Shown here: piece by piece, positions 26,723 to 35,054 of the stretch
Layout: each line of letters begins with the position of its first letter
Numbering within the stretch: position 1 is the stretch's first letter
Source: Ureibacillus massiliensis 4400831 = CIP 108448 = CCUG 49529
Lineage (GTDB): Bacteria; Bacillota; Bacilli; Bacillales_A; Planococcaceae
DNA length: 64,000 nucleotides
NCBI RefSeq assembly: GCF_000772965.1
Contig: NZ_JPVQ01000008.1
Span: 1 to 64,000 of the forward strand
Direction: 5' to 3'
The notes under the pieces: model-generated
Told to the model about the DNA's origin: nothing
The model's database searches: none
What the model saw: only the letters and a program-made list of their open reading frames with translations
Position numbers and translations under genes: made by a program

Positions 26723-27963
26723 TGTTTTATAAACCATTACAAACACCAAGTAGAACAATCATGACTCCAGGACCTGTTGAAGTAGATCCAAGAGTATTGC
26801 AGGCAATGAGTACCCCCATTCTTGGGCAATTCGATCCAGCCTTTACGGATATTATGAATGAAGTAATGGAGATGCTACGCTCCCTATTCCAAACGAAAAA
26901 TAAGTGGGCATTCCCGATAGACGGCACTTCAAGATCAGGAAATGAAGCGATGCTAGCAAGTATTATTGAGCCGGGTGATAAAGTTCTTGTACCAATTTTC
27001 GGCCGCTTTGGTCATTTGCTCGTTGAAATATGTGAGCGTTATGGCGCTGAAGTTTATACGATGGAAACAAAGTGGGGTACGGTTTTTGACCAACAAGACA
27101 TCATTAATGAAATGAAAAAGGTTCAGCCAAAAGTAGTGGCCATTGTTCATGGTGAGACATCTACAGGCTGTATGCAACCATTAAATGAACTAGGAAAGGC
27201 GTGTCATGAGCAAGATATATTGCTCATAGTTGATGCAGTTGCTTCTATTGGCGGTGTCAATATCCCAGTAGATGAGTGGTATATTGATGGGATTATCGGT
27301 GGTACACAGAAATGTTTATCTGTACCATCTGGAATGTCACCGATTACGTATAATGATCGAATAGAAGCGATTATTCAAAAGCGTAAAAAAGTGGAATATG
27401 GTATTGCAACAGAGGAAGAGTTTGCAACGAAACGTACAAATATGATTCGAAGTAATTACTTTGACTTAGCAATGCTTCAGGATTATTGGGGACCCAGACG
27501 TTTAAATCATCATACTGAGGCAACGTCTATGCTATATGCATTGCGAGAAGGATTGCGTCTTGTGTTAGATGAGGGATTATATGAACGTTTTGGACGGCAC
27601 AGCTATCATGAGGCTGCATTGATTGAAGGAATCGAAGCAATGGGATTAAAAATATTTGGCGATCGTACTTGCAAACTTCCAACGGTGACATGTATTGAAA
27701 TTCCTGATGGGGTGGATGGTGAACTAGTTCGTAAATTAATGCTCGAGCAATTTGGCGTTGAAATTGCTTCTTCATTTGGTCCGCTGCATGGGAAGATTTG
27801 GCGAATCGGCACAATGGGATATAGCTGTAGAAAAGAAAATGTATTAGCTGTGTTATATGCATTGGAAGCAGCATTAATCCGTAGTGGTTTTGAACCAATT
27901 CGTGGTGAGGGTGTGCAGGCAGCGCTTGATTATTATGAAGCACCTGTTTTCATCTCTTTTTAG
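26722..27963 (+). CDS. pucG: (S)-ureidoglycine-glyoxylate aminotransferase
   Basis: This 413-residue class V PLP aminotransferase transfers the amino group of ureidoglycine to glyoxylate, giving glycine and oxalurate. The PLP Lys lies in GIIGGTQKCLSVPSG near residue 198, preceded by the Asp of LLIVDAVASIGGVNIP. The N-terminal MTPGPVEVDPRVLQAM is typical of the AGXT/PucG branch. Its length is close to that of B. subtilis PucG. It sits between allantoate amidohydrolase and allantoinase genes in one operon, supporting PucG over alanine-glyoxylate aminotransferase. Confidence 0.94.
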   Translation: MFYKPLQTPSRTIMTPGPVEVDPRVLQAMSTPILGQFDPAFTDIMNEVMEMLRSLFQTKNKWAFPIDGTSRSGNEAMLASIIEPGDKVLVPIFGRFGHLLVEICERYGAEVYTMETKWGTVFDQQDIINEMKKVQPKVVAIVHGETSTGCMQPLNELGKACHEQDILLIVDAVASIGGVNIPVDEWYIDGIIGGTQKCLSVPSGMSPITYNDRIEAIIQKRKKVEYGIATEEEFATKRTNMIRSNYFDLAMLQDYWGPRRLNHHTEATSMLYALREGLRLVLDEGLYERFGRHSYHEAALIEGIEAMGLKIFGDRTCKLPTVTCIEIPDGVDGELVRKLMLEQFGVEIASSFGPLHGKIWRIGTMGYSCRKENVLAVLYALEAALIRSGFEPIRGEGVQAALDYYEAPVFISF

Positions 27964-27977
27964 GAAGGTGAAGTATC

Positions 27978-29273
27978 ATGGTATATGACCTTGTTTTAAA
28001 AAAAGGAACAGTAGTTGAACCACACCAAGTCTCGATATGTGATATTGCAGTTAAGGATGGTGTAATTGTAGAAATCGCTCCTTCAATTGATATGGAAGAC
28101 GTGCAAGTGGTCGATTTAGAGGGCAAGTTTGTTTTACCTGGTGCCATTGATGTCCATGTGCATTTTAATGAACCGGGAAACGTTGAGTGGGAAGGGATTG
28201 AGACAGGTACTAAAATGCTTGCTGCTGGTGGTGTAACGATGTATTTTGATATGCCATTAAATAGCGATCCCCCGACGATTAATGTACCTTCTTTACAGTT
28301 AAAGGAAAAATTATCGAAGGAAAAGTCCGTTGTTGATTATAAATTTTGGGGAGGTCTAGTCCCAGATAATATTGGAGAGCTTGAGGCGCTAGCTGAAAAA
28401 GGTGTTATTGGGTTTAAAGCTTTTATTTCAAATTCTGGATTTGAACCCTTTTCTTCAGTAGATAACCAATCTTTGTTAATAGGTATGAAAGAGATACGTA
28501 GATTAGATAAAATTTTAGCTTTGCATGCGGAAAGTGATGAAATGACGAGCTTCCTACAAGCTGAAAAAATAGCAGATAGAAAGTTAACGCCAAAGGATTA
28601 TTGCGAATCAAGACCGATTGCAGCAGAAGTGGAAGCCGTAGTTCGTGCATTAAGCTATGCAGAAATTACAGGCTGTGCCCTTCACTTTGTTCATATTAGT
28701 AGTCCAGAGGCTGTTCAAATTATCCACGAGGCAAGGGGGCGCGGCTTAGACGTAACGCTTGAAACCTGTGCACATTATTTGCTATTTAATGATGAAGCCT
28801 TTGAAGAACATGGGGTTTTTGCCAAATGTGCACCACCTCTTCGCCCACCAAGTGTCCAAAATGAATTAGTAGCGTTATTGGTAGAAGGGAAAATCGATTT
28901 CATTACTTCTGATCATTCCCCATGTTCTCCGCATTTGAAGGATTTAAGTAAGCTTAACTTTTTTGAAGCGTGGGGAGGGATTAGCGGCGGACAATATACG
29001 CTACTGGCAATGTTAAAGGTTGCAAAGGAAAAAGACTTACCGATAACAAAAGTAGCGGAATTAACAGCTTTAGGGCCTGCGGAAAGATTCGGCATTACTC
29101 AGAAAGGCAGGATTGCAAATGGTTATGATGCAGACTTTGCAGTAGTAGAGGAAGTACCTTTTGTAGTGACGAAAGGAAATATGATGGCAAAGCATAAACA
29201 ATCCATATATGCAGGCTATGAATTTCCACACAGTATCGTAGCAACCTATTGTCGGGGGAAAAAAGTGTTTTAA
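27978..29273 (+). CDS. pucH: Allantoinase
   Basis: This 431-residue cyclic amidohydrolase opens the allantoin ring to give allantoate. It has the metal motif DVHVHFNEPGNVEWEG, a Lys in GVIGFKAFISNSG at the position carboxylated in this family, LHAESDE, FVHISSPEA, and the late ligand in ITSDHSPCSP. The family hallmark GNVEWEG favours allantoinase over dihydropyrimidinase or dihydroorotase. It is the last gene of the operon, 14 bp after pucG, with GGAAGGTG before the ATG, and is followed by a strong terminator. Confidence 0.94.
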   Translation: MVYDLVLKKGTVVEPHQVSICDIAVKDGVIVEIAPSIDMEDVQVVDLEGKFVLPGAIDVHVHFNEPGNVEWEGIETGTKMLAAGGVTMYFDMPLNSDPPTINVPSLQLKEKLSKEKSVVDYKFWGGLVPDNIGELEALAEKGVIGFKAFISNSGFEPFSSVDNQSLLIGMKEIRRLDKILALHAESDEMTSFLQAEKIADRKLTPKDYCESRPIAAEVEAVVRALSYAEITGCALHFVHISSPEAVQIIHEARGRGLDVTLETCAHYLLFNDEAFEEHGVFAKCAPPLRPPSVQNELVALLVEGKIDFITSDHSPCSPHLKDLSKLNFFEAWGGISGGQYTLLAMLKVAKEKDLPITKVAELTALGPAERFGITQKGRIANGYDADFAVVEEVPFVVTKGNMMAKHKQSIYAGYEFPHSIVATYCRGKKVF

Positions 29274-29313
29274 AAGATATTTATGTATTTCGATAATAAT
29301 TAGGGCATATTGA

Positions 29314-29355
29314 AAAGAGGCTTGATTTTCTATATCAAGTCTCTTTGATTTTTTT
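29314..29355 (+). terminator. Terminator after the puc operon
   Basis: The stem AAAGAGGCTTGAT / ATCAAG-CTCTTT with one bulge is followed by GATTTTTTT. Confidence 0.88.
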
Positions 29356-29471
29356 AAAGTAATCGCATTGTGTAATATAGAAGTGAGAATTTCGATGGCT
29401 ATTTCAAAGACAAAATGTCGATTAACGATTTCTACTTAAACAAATTTCGATTATTTCCAAGGAAATATTCC

Positions 29472-29561
29472 ATGAAATTCATTGAAATTAAATTTCTTCG
29501 ACAAATGATAGAAGTTATGGGCATGAAAGAACCGACACCAGTAAGGTATCGGTTAAAATGA
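29472..29561 (+). other. Possible 29-codon ORF in the gap after the puc operon
   Basis: An ATG eight bases after AAGGA opens a 29-codon frame (MKFIEIKFLRQMIEVMGMKE, then PTPVRYRLK). A stem AACCGA..TCGGTT (29530-29554) overlaps its end. I do not recognise the peptide, and chance is likely. Apart from this, the terminator and the small minus-strand gene at 29600, nothing else is seen in 29281-29890. Confidence 0.2.
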
Positions 29562-29599
29562 GGTGTATGAAAAGGGTTAATAGATAAAAACGAGATTCA

Positions 29600-29680
29600 T
29601 TATTTTTCTTTTTTACTGTCAAATAAACCTAATGCAACTGCTATTGCAATACCAATCGCTACCCAAGAAGCAAAATTCAT
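29600..29680 (-). CDS. 26-residue single-helix membrane peptide
   Basis: The frame encodes MNFASWVAIGIAIAVALGLF followed by DSKKEK: one clean membrane helix with Gly/Ala small-residue spacing, and a charged cytoplasmic tail. GGTGAT precedes the ATG. The coding-like composition (hydrophobic helix, basic end, immediate stop) makes it more convincing than a random ORF. I recall similar tiny proteins in Lysinibacillus relatives but cannot name one. Its role is unknown. Confidence 0.5.
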   Translation of the reverse strand: MNFASWVAIGIAIAVALGLFDSKKEK

Positions 29681-29890
29681 TATCATCACCAATCCGATCT
29701 CTTTCTTCATATACGAAGCGAAGAGTGGAAAGTTTCGAATATTTATTTGTTCCTATTCTATTCAGTTTCATACTATAACTTTAGGGACATGTGCGTAGAA
29801 TTGGAAATAAGTCTAAAAAAACGACTACCATTAAGACGCAAAATTTAATATATAGGATAAATTGAAAGCATGATTAAAGGAGATCGTCAT

Positions 29891-30346
29891 ATGCCAGAAG
29901 ATCAAGAGTATTATAAGTTTTTGAGGAAGTATGTTGGAACAAAACCTTTAATATTACCAGGCTCCACGGTAATCATTTTAAATGAATTAGGAGAGGTTCT
30001 ACTGCAAAAGAGACCTGAAGGAAGATGGGGTTTACCAGGTGGGTTAATGAATCTTGGCGAAAGCTTTGAGCAAGTAGCGATTAGAGAAGTATTAGAGGAG
30101 ACAGGTTTACATATTCAAAATTTGAGACTGCTCCATGTTTTTTCGGGAGAAGAATTTTATGCGAAAGCCCCAAATGGTGATGAGTTTTATGGAGTGACAG
30201 CTGTGTTTTTAACAAATGAAGTGGAAGGGGAGCTTCATAAACACTCATCTGAAACAATTGATGTGCAGTATTTCAATTGCCGTAAATTGCCAGACAGAAT
30301 GGTTGGGAGCCATCGTAGATTTATTGAGCAATTTGTTTGTAGCTAA
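29891..30346 (+). CDS. NUDIX hydrolase
   Basis: This roughly 151-residue NUDIX enzyme hydrolyses nucleoside-diphosphate-X compounds. The NUDIX box GX5EX7REUXEEXGU is complete near residues 51-73 (GGLMNLGESFEQVAIREVLE, ETG), and RWGLPGG precedes it. An ATG at 29870 is open, but AAAGGAG lies between it and the ATG at 29891, which is chosen. A second, unrelated NUDIX gene follows 60 bp later on the same strand and may be co-transcribed. The substrate is unknown. Confidence 0.85.
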   Translation: MPEDQEYYKFLRKYVGTKPLILPGSTVIILNELGEVLLQKRPEGRWGLPGGLMNLGESFEQVAIREVLEETGLHIQNLRLLHVFSGEEFYAKAPNGDEFYGVTAVFLTNEVEGELHKHSSETIDVQYFNCRKLPDRMVGSHRRFIEQFVCS

Positions 30347-30406
30347 TACCTATGAGTATAGCTAATTATGTTAAATTATAAGAAACGTTAAATAAAGGAG
30401 TACCCT

Positions 30407-30973
30407 ATGAATCTGAAACTACAAATCGAAAACTATAAACCATATAATGCACAAGAAATGAAGGATCAAGAAGTCATCCTGAAATACATGGATACATTCG
30501 ACAATTTATTGGTACGTGATAATGAATTTGCTCACTTTACTGCATCGGCATGGCTTGTAAATCAAAATCATACAAAAGTATTGATGGCGTATCACAATAT
30601 TTATAATTCATGGTCATGGGTTGGTGGACATGCAGACGGTGAAGAGGATTTGCTCAAAGTCGCTATTAAGGAAGCGAAGGAAGAAACGGGATTGAGTCTG
30701 GTCAAACCGGTATCAGAGGAGATCTATTCGATTGAAATTTTAGGAGTACCAGCTCATGAAAAACGAGGAAAGCATGTGGCGACACATGTTCATTTAAATG
30801 TTACATATTTATTAGAAGCTGACGAAAACGAATTAACAAAAGTAAAACCAGATGAAAATAGTGCCATTCAGTGGATGGGACTTGAAGAAGCCATTGAGAA
30901 AAGTACGGAGCCAGAAATGAAAGTCGTTTATAAAAAGTTGAATGAGAAATTGAATGTATATAGTCAACTGTGA
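30407..30973 (+). CDS. NUDIX hydrolase
   Basis: This 188-residue NUDIX protein has about 60 residues before the catalytic box, in which WSWVGGHADGEEDL and AIKEAKEETGL form the motif. The N-terminal segment (about residues 1-40) is helical and unlike that of its neighbour, so the two are not recent duplicates. The IDI/YfcD-like spacing suggests a larger substrate pocket, but none can be named. The ATG follows AAAGGAG. It is followed directly by a terminator. Confidence 0.83.
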   Translation: MNLKLQIENYKPYNAQEMKDQEVILKYMDTFDNLLVRDNEFAHFTASAWLVNQNHTKVLMAYHNIYNSWSWVGGHADGEEDLLKVAIKEAKEETGLSLVKPVSEEIYSIEILGVPAHEKRGKHVATHVHLNVTYLLEADENELTKVKPDENSAIQWMGLEEAIEKSTEPEMKVVYKKLNEKLNVYSQL

Positions 30974-30983
30974 AAACAAAAAA

Positions 30984-31018
30984 GAAATGCCGTTACTCAA
31001 TTGGAAACGGCATTTTTT
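30984..31018. terminator. Bidirectional terminator between the NUDIX and glutathione peroxidase genes
   Basis: The stem AAATGCCGTT / AACGGCATTT has T6 on the plus strand and lies between convergent genes. Confidence 0.85.
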
Positions 31019-31058
31019 AACGAAATTAAACTCATTTGCTCTATAATAAAGTACTAAT

Positions 31059-31535
31059 CTACAATATTTTTTGGATATCGTCATCAATTTTTTCTGGTTC
31101 AGTTGTCGGTGCATAGCGTTCAATAACACTGCCATTTTTATCGATTAAAAACTTCGTAAAATTCCATTTAATATTTTTCGATAAAACACCTTTCTTCTGC
31201 TCTTTTAAAAACTTAAATAAGGGATCAGCATTATCGCCATTGACATCGATTTTTGCAAACATCGGGAACGTGACACCGTAATTCATCTGGCAAAACTGCA
31301 ATGTTTCATCAATATCATTAAATTCCTGATTGTTGAACTGATCACAAGGGAAACCGAGAATTTCGAGCCCTTGCTCCTTGTATTTATCATAAAGTTCCTG
31401 AAGACCTTTAAATTGTGGCGTTAGCCCGCATTTACTGGCAGTATTGACGATAAGTAATGGTTTCCCCTCATAATCTTTAAGTGATTTCATCTCCCCAGTA
31501 GGTAGCTTTACGGAAAAGTCGTAAACAGTTGTCAT
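31059..31535 (-). CDS. bsaA: Glutathione peroxidase family thiol peroxidase (BsaA type)
   Basis: This roughly 158-residue enzyme reduces hydroperoxides. The peroxidatic Cys is in [19 protein letters not shown] near residue 36, with a Cys in place of selenocysteine; then come [10 protein letters not shown] and the catalytic Trp/Asn in [13 protein letters not shown]. Bacterial enzymes of this type usually draw electrons from thioredoxin or bacillithiol, since glutathione is absent. FPCDQF has Asp where Asn is common. An ATG at 31550 overlaps the GGAGG site, so 31535 is chosen. It is a single gene. Confidence 0.92.
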   Translation of the reverse strand: MTTVYDFSVKLPTGEMKSLKDYEGKPLLIVNTASKCGLTPQFKGLQELYDKYKEQGLEILGFPCDQFNNQEFNDIDETLQFCQMNYGVTFPMFAKIDVNGDNADPLFKFLKEQKKGVLSKNIKWNFTKFLIDKNGSVIERYAPTTEPEKIDDDIQKIL

Positions 31536-31731
31536 TTTGTATCCCTCCATTGTTTATTTATTTCCATCGTACACAATATGGTGAATTCCTGGCTAATGAA
31601 TTGCTTCTGCTATAGAAACGCAGCTTGTAGAAGCTATGGTTATTAAAGAAAATTTTAAATATATCATTATCTCTACCCTCTCAAAATATATTAATAAAAG
31701 ATAAGTAATTATGAAGGGGGATTCTAATTAT

Positions 31732-32592
31732 TTGGCTACTGTTATTGCGACTATTAATTTAAAGGGTGGCGTAGCAAAAACAACGACAAGTGTTGGACTA
31801 GCTGAGATTCTTTCATCTGAGTTTAAAAAGAAGGTGCTTTTCATTGATCTAGATCCTCAAACGAATGGTACAACAATGTTAATTGGTGAGCATGCATGGA
31901 AAGAACTGAATGACCAAGGCTATACGTTAGCTCGTTTATTTGAAAGCGCGTTAAAGCCGAATGAATATAACTTTGATTTAGAAAACACATTGCAACGTAA
32001 TGTATCCAATATTTTATCTGTTATGAGTTTAGATCTGATTCCCTCTAGTTTAGATTTGATTAAAGTACAGGATGAGCTAGCGAAAGTGCCGATGGGTCCA
32101 CTCTATGCAAATAATCCGACTGACATTTTACGAAAAGCGATTCAGCCGATTCTAAACAACTATGATTATATATTAATTGATTGTCCACCGAATCTTGGCA
32201 TTATTACCCTCAATGGCCTTCGAATTGCAGATGGCTATATGATTCCTACAATTCCAGATGTGCTTTCCACATATGGCATTCCACAAATTATAAACCGTGT
32301 AAATGACTTCGCATGGGAAATTGGTTATCCAATTGAGACGCTAGGTATAGTGATAACGAAGTATAAGGAAAATTCTAATATTCATAAAACAACTTTGAGG
32401 AAATTGAAGCGGGAAATCGATGCACCACTACTCAGTGGAATATTTAAAGAAAATAACCAAATGGCAAGTGCAGCTGATTTCACCATGACTTATGCGACAT
32501 TCCGTCAAAAATGGGGCTATGGAGGTCAATTTGATGCCTTTTACAGCTTAGCTAATGAAATAGTGGAGAGGTATGAAAGAAATGAACATTGA
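31732..32592 (+). CDS. ParA/MinD-family ATPase, orphan
   Basis: This roughly 287-residue ParA-type ATPase has the deviant Walker A LKGGVAKTTTSVGLA at its very N-terminus, Walker A' FIDLDPQTNGTTML, and Walker B in YILIDCPPNLGIITLNGL. It has no N-terminal DNA-binding extension, as in Soj-like chromosomal ParA. The TTG at 31732 follows AGGGGGAT; the upstream ATG at 31711 has no ribosome site. There is no ParB gene nearby. The next gene overlaps it by 11-20 bases and encodes a small basic protein that may be its partner, so it may position a cargo other than the chromosome origin. Confidence 0.86.
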   Translation: MATVIATINLKGGVAKTTTSVGLAEILSSEFKKKVLFIDLDPQTNGTTMLIGEHAWKELNDQGYTLARLFESALKPNEYNFDLENTLQRNVSNILSVMSLDLIPSSLDLIKVQDELAKVPMGPLYANNPTDILRKAIQPILNNYDYILIDCPPNLGIITLNGLRIADGYMIPTIPDVLSTYGIPQIINRVNDFAWEIGYPIETLGIVITKYKENSNIHKTTLRKLKREIDAPLLSGIFKENNQMASAADFTMTYATFRQKWGYGGQFDAFYSLANEIVERYERNEH

Positions 32593-33031
32593 AATGAAGC
32601 TCTTGGAATTATTTAAAGTGATCTTACAAGAAATAAACGTAAATAAAGAATTCGCTAAGAAAATTGAGACGGTTTTCACAGAGAAGGAGTTCGGGAAGTA
32701 TGAGCAGAAAAAGCAAACCACAAGGAAACCTAAACTGGAGACAATCGCAAGCTCCACAAATACTTCAACTACAGGCAAAAAAAGGGCAAGAAAAAGAAAA
32801 CCAGCATTGTTCAACCCAGAAATCGTCCTAAGTGAAAAAGGAAAAGAGGGGCTTTTTGAATCCTTAAATCAATTAGAAATTGATCAACTAAAAGACATCG
32901 TTTCTGAATACGGTATGGATCCAGCTAAAAAAGTGATGCGATGGCGGACAAAGGAAAAGATTGTAACCCATATATTAGAGGTGACCAACAACTGGGTCCA
33001 AAAAGGAGAAGCATTTCGAAGGTTAAATTAA
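32573..33031 (+). CDS. Small basic protein coupled to the ParA-type ATPase
   Basis: This 152-residue protein has a helical N-terminus (about 1-45), a very basic linker with TTGKKRARKRKPALFNPE near residues 63-82, and a C-terminal helical segment (LEIDQLKDIVSEYGMDPAKK, then a W-R-T-K-E-rich helix). I do not recognise the family. It overlaps the ParA gene and must be translationally coupled. ATG codons at 32573 and 32582 are both possible; the second has better spacing from GGAGAG. The basic linker suggests nucleic-acid or membrane contact, and the pairing suggests it is the ATPase's regulator or adaptor. That is inference. Confidence 0.65.
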   Translation: MKEMNIEMKLLELFKVILQEINVNKEFAKKIETVFTEKEFGKYEQKKQTTRKPKLETIASSTNTSTTGKKRARKRKPALFNPEIVLSEKGKEGLFESLNQLEIDQLKDIVSEYGMDPAKKVMRWRTKEKIVTHILEVTNNWVQKGEAFRRLN

Positions 33032-33181
33032 TAAATGGGATGGTCATGGACTATGCTTTTAAAATAAGTACCTCAAAGTAATATTAAAAATACTGAAAAA
33101 TATTTTTCGAAAAATTCTCACTTTTATCTCTAGATATGCTACATTAAAAAAGGAAAATTTTGAAAGTAAAGAGGTATGAAC

Positions 33182-34753
33182 GTGAATTCGCAATTGACTG
33201 CCTATATAGCGCTTATTTGTACGTCGGGTGTATTGAATCTATATTTATGTGTTTATGTTTTTGGAAAGCGGCATAATTATACAAACATCTTAAATTTTTT
33301 TATTCTTAGTACGTCAGTCATCACGATTTATTGCTTTGCTTCTGCTTTTGGCTTAATGTCTACTACATTAGAAGAAATGAAGTTTTGGACGGTTATTCAG
33401 TATGTGGGAATACCATTTGCTCCTCCGTTAGGATTAATATTTGCTATGCAATATGTAGGGATTCCTATAACGAAAAAACAGGCAATTTCCCTACTTACAC
33501 TGCCCTTTATTACTTTATTAATGGTTGCAACAAACGATCTACACCATCTACATTATCGTGTGTACGAATTTCATCCACAATTAGGCGCTCCGTATATGCT
33601 ACAAGAAATGGGGATTTGGTATGTTGTCCACGGAGCCTACATCTTTGGATGTATGTTCTTCGCATTCTTTATTGTTTTAAGAAAGTGGAAAGATACAGCG
33701 AAGACCTATCGCCCTCAATTGATTGCCCTCATGTTTGGTCAGCTTGTACCGATGTTAACAGCTTTTATATATTTACTTGGTTTAACACCTACTGGGGTAG
33801 ATCCAGTTCCAATGGTATTATGGATGACTTCATTGCTTTATCTTTGGTCGATTCGATCATCACAATTGTTTATGGTAATGCCGATTGCAAAGGAATCGAT
33901 TTTTAATAGCATGAATGATGGGGTAATGGTGCTTGACGAATCCACTAGATTAATCGAATACAATGAAGAAAGTCAACGTATGTTCTCTAGGTTGAAAAAA
34001 TCGATGTATGGAACGGATTTTAATAAGGTTTGGTATGAATTATCAGGAGAAGCATTTCCATTACAATTTGAAATGACAGTGACTAATAAAGATCTTACAA
34101 GTACTATCCAATTTGAAGAACGTATTTATCAGGTTCGCGTATCTTCTCTAAAACAGAAAGATCATCAAAAAGGATTACTCCTGATGTTTACGGATATTAC
34201 CGAGTTAAAAAAGCTACAAGAGCAGCTAAAAAAACAAGCCTATTATGACGAATTAACAAAAATTTATAATCGCCGTGCGTTTTTCCAGCAGTGTGAAGAA
34301 GACTTTGTACAAGCGAAAAATGAGGGCATTCCTTTTACACTTCTTTTAATCGACATTGACTTTTTCAAGAGTGTGAATGATACATATGGACATGATGTAG
34401 GTGATCAAATGCTTGTTCATGTAGTGAATGCTTGTCAAACTCAATTAACGGATGATATGTTATTTGCTCGCTATGGCGGTGAGGAGTTTGTCATTGCCCT
34501 TAAAGGATATACAGTAGAGGAAGGAGAGGCGATTGCTAATCAGATTCGTCAATATGTAGAATCTAATCCACTTGTTTCTTCTAAAGGGGTTCATTCTGTC
34601 ACATTAAGCTTAGGTGTAGCAGAGGCGTCGTATGAAGAGGATGAGACACTAAATCTAGTGTTAAATCGAGCAGATAAAGCTCTTTACTCTGCAAAACATA
34701 GTGGTCGCAATCAGGTTCGAATTTATGAAGAAGCAATAGAAGTATTGAATTGA
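33182..34753 (+). CDS. 7TM-PAS-GGDEF diguanylate cyclase
   Basis: This roughly 523-residue membrane protein has seven hydrophobic segments in the first 220 residues (histidine-kinase N-terminal 7TM region, PF16927 type) and a PAS-like domain near 235-340. The GGDEF domain begins at YYDELTKIYNRRAFFQQCEE, with the active-site motif RYGGEEFVIAL near residue 430. It should make c-di-GMP from GTP. No RxxD inhibitory site is evident in the expected place, and there is no EAL domain. A GTG at 33182 is better spaced from AAAGAGG than the ATG at 33176. The signal sensed is unknown. Confidence 0.88.
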   Translation: MNSQLTAYIALICTSGVLNLYLCVYVFGKRHNYTNILNFFILSTSVITIYCFASAFGLMSTTLEEMKFWTVIQYVGIPFAPPLGLIFAMQYVGIPITKKQAISLLTLPFITLLMVATNDLHHLHYRVYEFHPQLGAPYMLQEMGIWYVVHGAYIFGCMFFAFFIVLRKWKDTAKTYRPQLIALMFGQLVPMLTAFIYLLGLTPTGVDPVPMVLWMTSLLYLWSIRSSQLFMVMPIAKESIFNSMNDGVMVLDESTRLIEYNEESQRMFSRLKKSMYGTDFNKVWYELSGEAFPLQFEMTVTNKDLTSTIQFEERIYQVRVSSLKQKDHQKGLLLMFTDITELKKLQEQLKKQAYYDELTKIYNRRAFFQQCEEDFVQAKNEGIPFTLLLIDIDFFKSVNDTYGHDVGDQMLVHVVNACQTQLTDDMLFARYGGEEFVIALKGYTVEEGEAIANQIRQYVESNPLVSSKGVHSVTLSLGVAEASYEEDETLNLVLNRADKALYSAKHSGRNQVRIYEEAIEVLN

Positions 34754-34782
34754 TAATCTAAATAAATTAAGTATTAAATTAT

Positions 34783-34815
34783 AGTAGGATTTTTTAAAAA
34801 TTCTACTCTTTTTTA
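34783..34815 (+). terminator. Terminator after the diguanylate cyclase gene
   Basis: The arms AGTAGGATTTTT / AAAATTCTACT contain a mismatch and are followed by CTTTTTT. Confidence 0.75.
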
Positions 34816-34905
34816 TTCACATTTTAGTAAGATTTATCATCTTGTAGAAAGGTGTTTTGGGTGTCATAATTAGTGGGTAATTTTATTCATGAAAGGAAAG
34901 TCAAC

Positions 34906-35054
34906 ATGTATAAAACTGTAGTAAATAAACTGAATAATGGTCTTTACATGTGGCAAGATGAATTGATAAAAAATCTGAAAATCAAGAAGATATCATCATT
35001 ACAATAAATAGTCCGGAAGTTACTTTAGATAGTATTACAAATGGCGATAGCCCA
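34906..35054 (+). pseudogene. Detached 5' end of the SLH protein gene
   Basis: An ATG after GAAAGGAAAG opens a frame (MYKTVVNKLNNGLYMWQDEL) that stops after 33 codons. One extra A in the A6 run at 34968-34973 would join it in frame to KKSENQEDIIITINSPEVTL. The latter is the start of the X2-like domain that continues into the ORF at 35055. No signal peptide is encoded, although an SLH protein needs one, so a larger 5' deletion is also likely. Confidence 0.55.
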
